Source: Litoribacillus peritrichatus
GTDB taxonomy: Bacteria > Pseudomonadota > Gammaproteobacteria > Pseudomonadales > Litoribrevibacteraceae
NCBI RefSeq assembly: GCF_039537985.1
Contig: NZ_BAABBN010000004.1
Span: forward strand, 434,001-498,000
Direction: 5' to 3'
DNA: 64,000 nt
Made by a program: the position numbers and the translations under genes. The notes below the pieces were generated by a model, which saw only the letters and a list, made by a program, of their open reading frames with translations, made no database searches and was not told the origin of the DNA. Shown here in pieces: positions 1 through 8,693 of this stretch (positions are counted from its first letter, which is position 1; each line of letters starts with the position of its first letter).

Positions 1-155
1 CTGATGATTTGGTCTCTTTGACCGGAGGTGAGTCTTTGTTACCAGGACCATCTGAAGGATTTGAACGTCAACTTAACGCTCTGAAAGCTCTGATTGCTGA
101 AGATCCTCAGCGAGTGGCTCAGGCGATGAAAGATTGGATTAATGACAATGAGTAA
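1..155 (+). CDS. fliF: FliF, flagellar MS-ring protein (C-terminal end only)
   Basis: Only the last 51 codons are in the window (reading frame from base 3, TAA at 153-155). FliF forms the MS-ring in the inner membrane; its C-terminal tail binds FliG. The visible tail ends in LKALIAEDPQRVAQAMKDW plus a short acidic stretch, the usual FliF C-terminus with the Trp and acidic residues that dock on FliG. The stop codon overlaps the start of fliG by 14 bases, so the two are translationally coupled. The rest of the gene lies upstream of the window. Confidence 0.93.
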   Translation, partial: DDLVSLTGGESLLPGPSEGFERQLNALKALIAEDPQRVAQAMKDWINDNE

Positions 156-1164
156 TGACGATTTGCCTGACGTATCAGGTATGCCAAAAATTGAACGAGC
201 AGCGGTTTTGATGATGACTCTGGGTGAGTCTGATGCGGCTGAAATTCTGAAGCACATGGGGCCAAAGGAAGTTCAGGCAATCGGCAGTGCTATGTCAAAA
301 TTGCCGTCGGTAAAACGAGACGTGGTAGAAGCCGTTGTCAGTAGTTTTATTGATGATGTGGGTATGCACACAGGTTTGGGTATAGGTTCAAACGACTATA
401 TCCGAACCATGTTGACTTCGGCCTTGGGTGAAGAAAAAGCCAATGGCTTAATTGACCGTATCTTGTTGGGTGGTAACACCAAAGGGCTGGATACGTTGAA
501 ATGGATGGACGGCCGCTCTGTTCATGACATCATCAAATACGAGCACCCTCAGATTCAGGCCATCGTCATCGCGTACCTTGACCCGGATCAGTCTTCGGAA
601 GTACTGGCTTTGTTTGATGAGAAACAGCGTCTGGACATTATTTTGCGGGTCTCTGCTCTGGAAGCGGTGCAACCAAGTGCTTTGCAGGAACTGAATACCA
701 TTCTGGAAAAACAGTTCTCTGGAACAGCGGGTGGTCAAACAGCATCCATGGGTGGTGTGAAGTGCTCTGCAAACATCATGAACATGATGGATGGTTCCAT
801 TGAAGCCGACCTGATGGATGCCATTAAAGAAGTCGATGAAGAACTGGGTAATCAGATTGAAGACCTCATGTTTGTCTTTGATAACCTGGTGGAAGTGGAC
901 GACCGTGGTATTCAGGCGCTGCTTCGAGAAATTCAATCCGATACGCTTATTATTGCGCTTAAAGGTTCGGACGACGCCGTCAAAGACAAATTCCTTAAGA
1001 ATATGTCGAAGCGTGCGGGTGAATTGCTCATGGATGACTTGGAAGCGAAAGGTCCGGTTCGTGTCAGTGAGGTGGAAACCGCACAGCGTGAAATTCTTGC
1101 GACAGCCCGTCAGATGGCGGAAGCCGGCGAAATTGTGTTGGGTGGTGGAGAAGATATGGTATAG
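142..1164 (+). CDS. fliG: FliG, flagellar motor switch protein
   Basis: 340-residue C-ring protein that links the MS-ring to FliM and receives torque from the stators. The N-terminal segment KIERAAVLMMTLGESDAAEI (residues about 15-35) is the FliF-binding domain. The middle armadillo segment contains EHPQ (about 134) and the C-terminal torque helix contains DDRGIQALLREI and KRAGELLMDDL. Length is normal for the family. Two in-frame ATGs, at 142 and 148, could be the start; both overlap fliF and neither has a strong ribosome site, so 142 is kept. FliG contacts motor stators; motC and motD, one stator pair, are encoded downstream in this window. Confidence 0.97.
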   Translation: MTMSNDDLPDVSGMPKIERAAVLMMTLGESDAAEILKHMGPKEVQAIGSAMSKLPSVKRDVVEAVVSSFIDDVGMHTGLGIGSNDYIRTMLTSALGEEKANGLIDRILLGGNTKGLDTLKWMDGRSVHDIIKYEHPQIQAIVIAYLDPDQSSEVLALFDEKQRLDIILRVSALEAVQPSALQELNTILEKQFSGTAGGQTASMGGVKCSANIMNMMDGSIEADLMDAIKEVDEELGNQIEDLMFVFDNLVEVDDRGIQALLREIQSDTLIIALKGSDDAVKDKFLKNMSKRAGELLMDDLEAKGPVRVSEVETAQREILATARQMAEAGEIVLGGGEDMV

Positions 1165-1181
1165 GCCTGAGGGCCTTTTTT
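1163..1181 (+). terminator. Short hairpin with T-run after fliG
   Basis: AGGCC and GGCCT pair around a TGAG loop and are followed directly by a T-run. The left arm begins inside the fliG stop codon. The 5-bp stem is GC-rich but short, so it could end or attenuate the fliF-fliG transcript before fliH, which starts 187 bases further on. Confidence 0.45.
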
Positions 1182-1208
1182 CTGAAATTATTTCGGGTGT
1201 CGGAAAAA

Positions 1209-1317
1209 TGACAGAAAAAGCTGTCACGATCTTTGCATTTATCTTTGTTGTGCAAATGTAAGTTATACGGAAGTAAAGAAAAGATCTTGGCGACAAAAAG
1301 CGAATGTATGGATCTTT
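1209..1317 (+). other. Inverted repeats in the fliG-fliH intergenic region
   Basis: Two inverted repeats lie in this AT-rich gap. TGACAG/CTGTCA (1209-1214 and 1221-1226) has a 6-base loop. AAAGATC/GATCTTT (1280-1286 and 1311-1317) has a 24-base spacer. I found no convincing sigma-54 or sigma-28 promoter here; one GG/GC pair has a 9-base gap instead of 10. They may be regulator sites or chance. Confidence 0.25.
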
Positions 1318-1350
1318 CTTGTCGTTAATTCAGCAGTAGATAGGTGCTCT

Positions 1351-3642
1351 ATGACCAACGAAATTAAACAAGGCCGAATTCCTGAGACGGGAACCATGAC
1401 AGCGTATGAGCGTTGGGAGTTGCCGTCTTTGGATGAAATTGATGAAGCGGCCAATGAAGTTGAAATAGAGCCGGTGACGGCTGAAGAAGTGGAACAAATA
1501 CGGCAGGACGCTTTCACCGAAGGTTATGACCAAGGCTCCAAAAAAGGTTATGACGAAGGTTTATCCTCAGGAAAAACCGAAGGCCATCAGCAAGGGTTAG
1601 CGGAAGGCACGAAGGAAGGTCAGGCCAAGGGTTTTGAACAGGGCCTTCAACAAGGGTTGACCAAAGGCCAGGCGGACGTAGATGCGGAAGTCAAAAAGCT
1701 GTCGGACGTGATACAACAGTTTGATCAGCCGTTGGCCAATCTGGATCAACAGGTTCGCGACTCGCTATTGAATGTGATTACTGCTGTCAGTCGCACAGTG
1801 ATACATCGTGAACTCCAAACAGACAGCTCCCAGCTCAATGAATTATTAAAACACGGGTTGTCTCAAATGGAAGGCACTCGTGATCAAATTGAAATGCAGG
1901 TGAACCCCGCTGATTTGATTCTTGTTGAAAACGCTGCCGAGGAGGCTGGCTCAAGCTGGAAAATCACGGCCGATGAATCCATTCTGCCGGGGGGTATCAA
2001 ACTTAAAAGCGGAGCATCATTGGTAGACCTCACCGCTGAACACAGGTTTCAACAAGCCATTCTGAATTTACTCGGTCGCAACGACTGGGCCATAGACCTG
2101 GCGGCGGGAACAGCGACAGAGGAACAAAAAGCATTAACTTCATTAGCGGATGGTTACGACACTGACGCTGAGACCGATTTCGAAAACAGCCTTGAAGCTG
2201 ACGCGACAGAAGCGGTTTCAGAGGATGAACAAAGTTCAGCTCCGGCTGATGGTTCATTGGATGACGTACATCCAGATGACTTGTTGGATGGAAATCAGGC
2301 AGACGCACTGGCTGACAATCAGGATGAACCGGCCGATGAGGGCGAGGTTCAGGTGCAAACAGAAGCGTTGGCCTCAGAAAATACTGATGACGAATTGTCG
2401 GATGAGAACCCACTGGCATCCGATTTGAGCCAATCGAACGAACCAGAGAGTTCGGAACGTATTTCTGAAGATAGCTCTGATGTCCGGACTGATGCCGGAT
2501 CTGAGCATGGTTCTGAAAACAGCACTGAAAGTCTGGAGGTGGATAATAATCAACATGCAGCTCCGGACAATGGCAGTGATAGCGATAGCACAGGGAACCC
2601 TGACGCTCAGGCGATAGATGCGTCTTTGTCTGAATCAGGTAAGACTGAGCCTGAAAACGCTGAAGCCCATGTGCCTGAGCCGTCCAGCGAAGAACAAGAC
2701 TCTAAGGTTGAATCTCCTGAGGCGCCTAGCAGTCACGGAGTTCAAGACACCTCAAATACGATTGATCAGGAAGAAGGGCCGGTAACGCCTCTTTCTGAAG
2801 AAGCGCCTTTAATGGCGTCCGATGATGAATCAGAAGAAGTTTTTGACTTTGATGCTGGTCAGGGGGATGAAAATACTACGGTATACCCAGAGAAACAGAC
2901 CGTGTCTGACTTGATGAAACAAGAGGGAGATGAGTCTGCTTCGAACGCTCCCGATTCTGGTACGGGTTCAGACTCAAATCAAATGGCCGATCCTTCTGCC
3001 CCGCAAGAGCAAGCTCATCGGGCAGACAATATTAACCCTCAGGCAGACAACACTAACCCAGAGGTTCAATCAATGATGCAACCTGTTAATCAAGGAAATG
3101 GATTTCAGGCTTTTGGCTGGCAAACGCCTCAAATGCAGGCGCAGCAACAAGCGCAAATGCAAGCAAACGCAGCATCGGCACAAGCCCAACAAGCACAGAT
3201 GCAGGCTCATCAGGCACAAGCGCAAGCACAACAAGCCCAGGCCCATGCGCAAGCCATGAGTCAGCAGGCTCATCAGGCGAATGCTCAGGCTCAAGCGCAA
3301 CAGATGGCGTATCAGCCTCAGTATCAGCCGCAACAAGGTTACCCATATCCTGGTCAGCAACCTGGATACCAAATGCAGCCAAATCAACCGCAGTTTGCCC
3401 CGTTTGTGGCGCCGAATGTCGTTCCGCAAGGTGGAATGATGCCGATGGCTCCACAGCCCATGCAGGGGCAAATGCAGCCGCCAGTACAAAATTATCAGGG
3501 CATGCCTGTGCAGCCTGTCCCTATGGTTCAGCAACAAAATTTCAGTGCGTATAATTTTTCAGCCAATCCGCAGGGTAACCAACCTAATGGTGCTGGCCAG
3601 GCAGCGCCAGGTTTTATGCCTTACCCATACCCAAATGCCTGA
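1351..3642 (+). CDS. fliH: FliH, flagellar export ATPase regulator, with long low-complexity C-terminal extension
   Basis: Stator-like partner that links the export ATPase FliI to FliN at the C-ring. The N-terminal part, about 250 residues, is a normal FliH: a Trp-containing FliN-docking segment (W22 in YERWELPS), a Gly-repeat helix of GxxxG type (about 58-106: EGYDQGSKKGYDEG and onwards) and a C-terminal globular domain (about 185-250: WKITADESILPGGIKLKSG). FliH is normally about 220-280 residues; this one is 763. Residues about 255-565 are Asp/Glu/Ser-rich. Residues about 578-763 are rich in Gln, Ala and Met, then Gln, Pro, Tyr and Met, like a prion-like domain. The frame is open to the TGA with no sign of fusion to another gene. 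The ATG has an AGGTG ribosome site. fliI follows after 13 bases. Confidence 0.93.
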   Translation: MTNEIKQGRIPETGTMTAYERWELPSLDEIDEAANEVEIEPVTAEEVEQIRQDAFTEGYDQGSKKGYDEGLSSGKTEGHQQGLAEGTKEGQAKGFEQGLQQGLTKGQADVDAEVKKLSDVIQQFDQPLANLDQQVRDSLLNVITAVSRTVIHRELQTDSSQLNELLKHGLSQMEGTRDQIEMQVNPADLILVENAAEEAGSSWKITADESILPGGIKLKSGASLVDLTAEHRFQQAILNLLGRNDWAIDLAAGTATEEQKALTSLADGYDTDAETDFENSLEADATEAVSEDEQSSAPADGSLDDVHPDDLLDGNQADALADNQDEPADEGEVQVQTEALASENTDDELSDENPLASDLSQSNEPESSERISEDSSDVRTDAGSEHGSENSTESLEVDNNQHAAPDNGSDSDSTGNPDAQAIDASLSESGKTEPENAEAHVPEPSSEEQDSKVESPEAPSSHGVQDTSNTIDQEEGPVTPLSEEAPLMASDDESEEVFDFDAGQGDENTTVYPEKQTVSDLMKQEGDESASNAPDSGTGSDSNQMADPSAPQEQAHRADNINPQADNTNPEVQSMMQPVNQGNGFQAFGWQTPQMQAQQQAQMQANAASAQAQQAQMQAHQAQAQAQQAQAHAQAMSQQAHQANAQAQAQQMAYQPQYQPQQGYPYPGQQPGYQMQPNQPQFAPFVAPNVVPQGGMMPMAPQPMQGQMQPPVQNYQGMPVQPVPMVQQQNFSAYNFSANPQGNQPNGAGQAAPGFMPYPYPNA

Positions 3643-3655
3643 TGGAATGCTTTAG

Positions 3656-5086
3656 ATGACCGACTTACTGGATTTTTTAAATGATGCCAAAGGGCGCATT
3701 GCAGAAACAAGGGTGGCTGCGTCTGAAGGGCGGTTGGTGCGAATGGTCGGTATGACTATTGAAGCTGCGGGTTGTACTGCGACGGTGGGTGATCACTGTG
3801 TGGTGGTTTCTGACGGTGGAAAGCATGTAGAAGCAGAAGTTGTTGGTTTTGCCGAAGGTCGCCTGTTTTTGATGCCAACCGAGTCAACGGTGGGCTTGAA
3901 GCCTGGTGATAGGGTGATCCCCTTGCCTGGCCAAAGTACCATCCCGGTTGGGTTTGGGTTATTGGGGCGCGTGCTAAACGGTGTTGGCCAGCCTTTAGAC
4001 GGTAAAGGTGCGCTGGACTCCAGTGAAGAAGTACCTTTGATCGGGGATATTATCAACCCGTTGGCTCGTCGTCCGATTCGTGAACCATTAGATGTAGGAA
4101 TTCGTGCGATTAATTCACTACTTTCTGTAGGAAAAGGCCAGCGAATTGGTCTTTTTGCAGGCTCAGGTGTGGGTAAGAGTGTGTTGCTTGGGATGATGAC
4201 CAAACACACTAAGGCGGACATCACGGTTGTGGGCTTGATCGGCGAACGTGGTCGAGAAGTAAAAGAGTTCATTGATGAAATTCTGGGGGAAGAGGGGCTG
4301 GCGAGGTCGGTGGTGATTGCCTCGCCGGCGGACGATTCTCCTCTAATGAGATTACGTGCCGCCATGCTTACTACGGCTATTGCGGAGTTTTATCGGGATC
4401 AGGGCAAAGATGTCTTGTTGTTGATGGATTCCCTGACCCGTTATGCTCAGGCTCAGCGTGAAATCGCCTTGTCAGTGGGGGAACCGCCAGCCACCAAGGG
4501 TTATCCGCCCAGTGTATTTTCCAAAATTCCACAGCTGGTTGAGCGCGCGGGCAATGGGGATGAACGAGGTGGCTCTATTACGGCGTTTTATACCGTACTG
4601 ACAGAGGGTGATGATCAGCAGGACCCAATTGCAGATGCTTCCCGTGCTATTTTGGATGGACATATCGTACTGTCCCGGAGTTTAGCGGAAGAGGGGCATT
4701 ATCCTGCGATTGATGTAGAAGCGTCTATTAGCCGTGCTATGCCTCAAATCGTGTCAGATGAGCATCTCAAAGCGGCGCAGGGATTCAAACAAATGTACTC
4801 TCGCTACCAGCAAAACCGGGATATGATTACCATAGGTGCGTATTCACCAGGCAGTGATCCTGAAACGGATTTGGCGATTAAGTTGAATCCGGCAATGAAA
4901 GCGTTTTTGCAGCAAAGCATGAAAGACGCTCATGAGCTGGAGGCATGCATCGAGGGGCTGAAACAGTTTGGCCAAGCACTTGGTCAGCCTCAGCAAGCAG
5001 AACAAAACAGGCCTACCTTGCAGGGCGAGGCTGCTGCACAGCATGCGCCTGCTGCACAAAGAAAGCCGCAGCCCACCCTTCAATAA
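3656..5086 (+). CDS. fliI: FliI, flagellum-specific export ATPase
   Basis: 476-residue ATPase of the flagellar type III export apparatus. It forms a ring under the export gate and uses ATP to help deliver substrates. It shows Walker A GLFAGSGVGKSVLLGMM (about 161-177), the GLIGERGREVKEF segment, Walker B with VLLLMDSLTRYAQAQREIAL and the GEPPATKGYPPSVF motif, all typical of the F1-beta-like FliI/YscN family. The last roughly 40 residues are a Gln/Ala-rich tail (QPQQAEQNRPTLQGE), a milder echo of the tail on FliH. Start ATG at 3656, just after fliH; fliJ follows after 18 bases, so fliHIJ reads as one operon. Confidence 0.97.
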   Translation: MTDLLDFLNDAKGRIAETRVAASEGRLVRMVGMTIEAAGCTATVGDHCVVVSDGGKHVEAEVVGFAEGRLFLMPTESTVGLKPGDRVIPLPGQSTIPVGFGLLGRVLNGVGQPLDGKGALDSSEEVPLIGDIINPLARRPIREPLDVGIRAINSLLSVGKGQRIGLFAGSGVGKSVLLGMMTKHTKADITVVGLIGERGREVKEFIDEILGEEGLARSVVIASPADDSPLMRLRAAMLTTAIAEFYRDQGKDVLLLMDSLTRYAQAQREIALSVGEPPATKGYPPSVFSKIPQLVERAGNGDERGGSITAFYTVLTEGDDQQDPIADASRAILDGHIVLSRSLAEEGHYPAIDVEASISRAMPQIVSDEHLKAAQGFKQMYSRYQQNRDMITIGAYSPGSDPETDLAIKLNPAMKAFLQQSMKDAHELEACIEGLKQFGQALGQPQQAEQNRPTLQGEAAAQHAPAAQRKPQPTLQ

Positions 5087-5104
5087 ACCGAGCGCAGGTT
5101 GGAA

Positions 5105-5548
5105 ATGAAAAAAGCGGAACGTCTGAAAGTTGTACTTGATCTTGAGATGGTAAAAAAAGATAAAGCGGCTAAGGCGTTGGCGGAAGCCATCTCTAACCTG
5201 GATAACGCAAAAAACTCATTGCGCCAACTTTCTGACTACCTTGATGACTACCAGAGTCAGGCCATTGAAGTTGGGAAGGTGGGGGTGAATGCGGCCGCTT
5301 TCAGAAATCGTCAGTCCTTGGCGGGTCGTATTGGTGGTGCAATCGAGCAACAAGGCCATTCCATAGATTTATTTGAACGTCAACTTGAACAAGTCCGCAA
5401 GCATTACGAAAAAGTGTATGCACGTGTTCGCTCCATTGAAATTCTGATTGAAAAGTCGGAAGCGCAAGAACTGCGTAAGCAAGCCATTCAGGAGCAAAAA
5501 ATGTTGGATGAGTTCACTCAGGCGCAACAGTTTCGAAAGAATATCTGA
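5105..5548 (+). CDS. fliJ: FliJ, flagellar export chaperone/stalk protein
   Basis: 147-residue, highly charged, all-helical protein of the size of FliJ, which forms the coiled-coil stalk in the FliI hexamer and contacts FlhA. The sequence is Lys/Glu/Gln-rich throughout (KKAERLKVVLDLEMVKKDKA near the N-terminus), consistent with a two-helix coiled coil, and it follows fliI. The ATG at 5105 is preferred over the in-frame TTG at 5099 because it is the standard codon and has an AGGTTGG ribosome site nearby. FliJ sequences diverge strongly, so position and shape carry much of the call. Confidence 0.88.
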   Translation: MKKAERLKVVLDLEMVKKDKAAKALAEAISNLDNAKNSLRQLSDYLDDYQSQAIEVGKVGVNAAAFRNRQSLAGRIGGAIEQQGHSIDLFERQLEQVRKHYEKVYARVRSIEILIEKSEAQELRKQAIQEQKMLDEFTQAQQFRKNI

Positions 5549-5557
5549 TTAATTTCA

Positions 5558-5584
5558 TAAAGTTCTCTCAGGTCTTGCCGATAG
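5558..5584 (+). promoter_or_regulatory. Sigma-28 (FliA) promoter for STAS-cheY-cheA-cheW
   Basis: TAAAGTTC, 11 bases, GCCGATAG. Compared with the FliA consensus TAAAGTTT-N11-GCCGATAA this is 7/8 and 7/8 with exact spacing. It begins 9 bases after the fliJ stop and lies about 110 bases before the STAS gene start, on the correct strand. Confidence 0.85.
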
Positions 5585-5702
5585 CCAAATTCAGATATGG
5601 CTTACTTCAAAAATCAGCTTCTGTAGTTGTATCTACCTAGAAAATTAAAGATTAGTTACTAGACTGAACTTGGGTTGCATGTTTTTTCGTGGGAGCAGTG
5701 AT

Positions 5703-5981
5703 ATGTCGGACAGTGTTCAAATAGATGCCGGTGAAAAGCTGCACATCTCCGTTGTTGAGATGCTTCACGAGAAACTGGAAGACGCACTTTCAAATCATCA
5801 AAACGTAGAGTTGGATTTGTCAAAAGTGGGTCAAGTGGATACGGCCAGTATGCAATTGCTCTATGTCTATAAAGTTGCGGCAGATAACGCCGGTATTGAC
5901 TTTAATCTTTGTAAGCCTACCGATGCAGTCATAGTGGGTGCCAAGTTGTTAGGCTTGCAGCAACACCTGAATTTGAGTTGA
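5703..5981 (+). CDS. STAS-domain protein at the head of a chemotaxis operon
   Basis: 92-residue single STAS domain (MlaB/SpoIIAA-like fold). The core LDLSKVGQVDTASMQLLYV is the STAS loop-helix segment. The place of the regulatory Ser in partner-switch antagonists (D-S-S/A) reads D-T-A-S here, so it is unclear whether it is phosphorylated. ATG at 5703 is chosen over an upstream TTG at 5670 because GGGAG sits 7 bases before it. It lies under a FliA promoter and is followed by cheY, cheA, cheW, mcp, cheR, cheD and cheB. I recall that small STAS genes open several gammaproteobacterial chemotaxis clusters of this type; the function of this one is not known to me. Confidence 0.85.
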   Translation: MSDSVQIDAGEKLHISVVEMLHEKLEDALSNHQNVELDLSKVGQVDTASMQLLYVYKVAADNAGIDFNLCKPTDAVIVGAKLLGLQQHLNLS

Positions 5982-6073
5982 TTTTGGGTGGTTGGGCAAT
6001 CTGTCGACATACTGACAACAAGTGAAGTTTTAAAGTAGGTGAAAATAGTCGTTTTAATTAAGGAGCTGGATAA

Positions 6074-6436
6074 ATGCCGAAAATTTTAGCTGTAGATGAT
6101 TCTGCCTCAATGCGTCAAATGGTGACTTTTACGCTCAAAGGAGCAGGTTTTGAGGTGGAAGAAGCGGCAGACGGGCAGCAAGCGCTGAACATTGCCAAAA
6201 CCAGTGGTTTTGATTTGGTGCTTTCAGATGTGAATATGCCTGTGATGGATGGCATTCAATTAGTAAAGGAACTCAGAGCTTTGGCTGAATATAAGTTTAC
6301 TCCGATTCTTATGCTGACGACTGAGTCGGCTTCCGATAAGAAAGTTGAGGGTAAACAGGCCGGCGCAACAGGCTGGATTGTGAAACCTTTTAACCCGGAT
6401 CAATTGTTAAATACGATTAAAAAGGTATTGGGTTAG
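6074..6436 (+). CDS. cheY: CheY-type response regulator (system 1)
   Basis: 120-residue stand-alone receiver domain. The acid pocket is D8-D9, the phosphorylation site D52 (LSDVNMPVMDG), and the conserved switch residues T82 and K104 (WIVKPFNP) are present. It has a clear AAGGAG ribosome site and sits between the STAS gene and cheA, so CheA1 is its probable kinase. It belongs to the CheY subgroup ending KKVLG and is clearly different from the second CheY at 30735. Whether it binds FliM or works only as a phosphate sink cannot be read from the sequence. Confidence 0.93.
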   Translation: MPKILAVDDSASMRQMVTFTLKGAGFEVEEAADGQQALNIAKTSGFDLVLSDVNMPVMDGIQLVKELRALAEYKFTPILMLTTESASDKKVEGKQAGATGWIVKPFNPDQLLNTIKKVLG

Positions 6437-6466
6437 TCACTTCTTTCCAGTGGAGTGGGGGGAAAG

Positions 6467-8677
6467 ATGAGTATAGATCTAAGTCAGTTTCATCAAGTGT
6501 TCTTCGAAGAAAGTTTCGAAGGTTTGGATTCCATGGAAGGGGGGCTGTTAGATTTAAACCCTGATGACTTCGATGTAGAAACCATAAACACCATTTTTCG
6601 TGCAGCGCACTCCATTAAAGGTGGTGCCGGGACCTTTGGGTTTCAGGTCGTTGCCGATTTTACTCATGTTGTAGAAACGTTACTGGATGAAATCAGAGCG
6701 GGTTCACGCGCGCTTGAGGCACCGCATGTGGATGTGCTTTTGAGATCGGTGGACTGCTTGCGCGATATTATGCAGGCACTGCAAGATGGTGATGAACCTG
6801 ACATGAGCACCGCCGATACGCTTAAAGCCGAGTTTGTGGCTATTTTGAGTGGTGCATCGGAATGTACCCCAGAATCCGCTGTTTCACCCGATAGTAACCT
6901 CGATGAGTCAGATGGTGCTTCGGATGAAACACCTTCCGGTCACTGGGAAATTTACTTTAAACCGGATGCGGATGTTTTGCGTACCGGGAATGAACCGGTG
7001 CGGATGTTCAGAGAGTTGGAATCTCTGGGCCGGTTAACCACTGAAGTGGTGGTTTGTGATGTGCCTGCTTTTTCATCTTTGGAACCGGAAACTTGTTACT
7101 TCGCCTGGAATCTGACGCTGGAAGGTGGCAGCCGGGAAGAGGTTGATGAGGTTTTTGAATGGGTTATTGACGAGTCCGAACTGTCCATCCGGTGGGTTCA
7201 TGGCGGTTTAACTGAATCCGCTAAAAATACGACGCAATCTCCCCCTGCGACAACAACGGATAATAATCAACAACCGGTTGAGTCAGGTTCCACGTCGGTT
7301 GATGATTCAGCGCCGACTAAGGAAATGCTCTCTGAGCCGGAGGCAGATTTACCTGAGCCAGAACAAGAACTTGAATCTAAACCGGTTGAAGCTGTTGTAT
7401 CCAGCGCAGCATCCGTGGCTGGTGACAAGAAAACAGAATCGCCAAAGAAACCTCAAAAATCTTCTTCGCCTGAATCCACTTCTATCCGTGTTGGGATCGA
7501 CAAAATTGATAGCTTAATAAACATGGTGGGCGAGTTGGTCATTACTCAATCCATGTTAGGTCAATTGGGGTCGGATTTTGATATGGGCAAACTGGTTCGT
7601 TTGCAGGAAGGTTTAGCCCAGCTGGAACAAAACACCCGTGAGCTGCAAGAAAGTGTCATGCGGATTCGAATGTTACCAATCAGCTTTACCTTCAGTCGTT
7701 TTCCTCGCCTGGTTCGGGATTTAAGCAAAGCGATGGACAAGAAAATCGACTTGGTGCTTTTGGGCGAAAATACTGAACTGGATAAGACGGTGATGGAAAA
7801 AATCGGTGATCCTATGGTTCACCTGATTCGAAATTCACTGGATCATGGCATCGAAAAACCAGCCGACCGGTTAGCAGCGGGTAAGCCTGAAACCGGTACG
7901 ATCACGCTTAATGCCTTCCACCAGGGCGGGAACATTGTCATTCAAATCATAGATGACGGGAAAGGGCTGGATCGTGATCGTATTCTTATGAAAGCGATTG
8001 AAAATGGTCTGGTCAGCAAAGATGACAATTTGACGGATGAACAGATTTACGAACTGATCTTTCATGCCGGTTTTTCTACCGCAGAAACCATTTCTGACAT
8101 CAGTGGCCGTGGCGTGGGCATGGATGTGGTTCGTCGAAACATTCAGGAACTGAACGGCTCAGTGGAAGTTCAGTCAATGCCTGGCGAGGGCTCCACGTTT
8201 ACCATTCGGTTGCCACTGACGTTGGCGATTCTTGATGGTCAGTTGGTTCGGGTTGGCGAAGAGGTGTTTATTTTGCCGCTGGTCTCAATCGTAGAATCTC
8301 TCCAGGTCGATCTTGGCATGATTAATAATGTGGGTGGCAATAACGAAGTTCTCAGGTTGCGCAATGAGTACGTGCCGATTGTAAAGCTGCATGAATTGCT
8401 CGATGTGGAGCCTGAAAACTACGAACTGGAGAAAGGGCTGTTGGTCGTTGTTGAGGGGGATAACTCCAAAGTCGGACTGTTCGTCGATGATTTATTGGCA
8501 CAACAACAAGTGGTAATTAAAAGCCTTGAGCAGAACTATCAAAAAGTGGACGGTATCTCCGGTGCAACCATATTGGGGGATGGCAAAGTTGCTTTGATTG
8601 TTGATATATCAGGTGTCCTTCGCATTGCAAGCAAAGTGAAAGGCAAGCCCGTTTCCGCAGATCATCAAGCCGCATAA
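6467..8677 (+). CDS. cheA: CheA histidine kinase (system 1)
   Basis: 736-residue chemotaxis kinase. Order: Hpt domain with phosphorylatable H48 (AAHSIKGGAGTFGF); a P2-like domain (about 155-265, starting HWEIYFKPDADVL); a Ser/Pro/Glu-rich linker; the dimerisation helices (about 345-405); the ATPase domain with N box MVHLIRNSLDHGIEKP, G1 IIDDGKGLD and G2 ISGRGVGMDVV; then a C-terminal CheW-like domain (about 590-720). It probably phosphorylates the CheY at 6074 and the CheB at 13972. ATG at 6467 has a GGGGGGAAAG ribosome site, better than the GTG at 6455. It clearly differs from the second CheA in the linker, which lacks the repeated motif found there. Confidence 0.96.
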   Translation: MSIDLSQFHQVFFEESFEGLDSMEGGLLDLNPDDFDVETINTIFRAAHSIKGGAGTFGFQVVADFTHVVETLLDEIRAGSRALEAPHVDVLLRSVDCLRDIMQALQDGDEPDMSTADTLKAEFVAILSGASECTPESAVSPDSNLDESDGASDETPSGHWEIYFKPDADVLRTGNEPVRMFRELESLGRLTTEVVVCDVPAFSSLEPETCYFAWNLTLEGGSREEVDEVFEWVIDESELSIRWVHGGLTESAKNTTQSPPATTTDNNQQPVESGSTSVDDSAPTKEMLSEPEADLPEPEQELESKPVEAVVSSAASVAGDKKTESPKKPQKSSSPESTSIRVGIDKIDSLINMVGELVITQSMLGQLGSDFDMGKLVRLQEGLAQLEQNTRELQESVMRIRMLPISFTFSRFPRLVRDLSKAMDKKIDLVLLGENTELDKTVMEKIGDPMVHLIRNSLDHGIEKPADRLAAGKPETGTITLNAFHQGGNIVIQIIDDGKGLDRDRILMKAIENGLVSKDDNLTDEQIYELIFHAGFSTAETISDISGRGVGMDVVRRNIQELNGSVEVQSMPGEGSTFTIRLPLTLAILDGQLVRVGEEVFILPLVSIVESLQVDLGMINNVGGNNEVLRLRNEYVPIVKLHELLDVEPENYELEKGLLVVVEGDNSKVGLFVDDLLAQQQVVIKSLEQNYQKVDGISGATILGDGKVALIVDISGVLRIASKVKGKPVSADHQAA

Positions 8678-8693
8678 TAAAGTAGGAAATGTA

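Noticed and set aside
448..1296. 282-codon open frame on the minus strand across fliG
   Set aside because: Antisense to a clear fliG; composition rich in His, Arg and Phe, with no family resemblance, as expected for a shadow frame.
3070..3537. 155-codon minus-strand frame across the Gln-rich tail of fliH
   Set aside because: A Leu/Arg/His-rich mirror of CAG/CAA codons of the tail; low complexity only.
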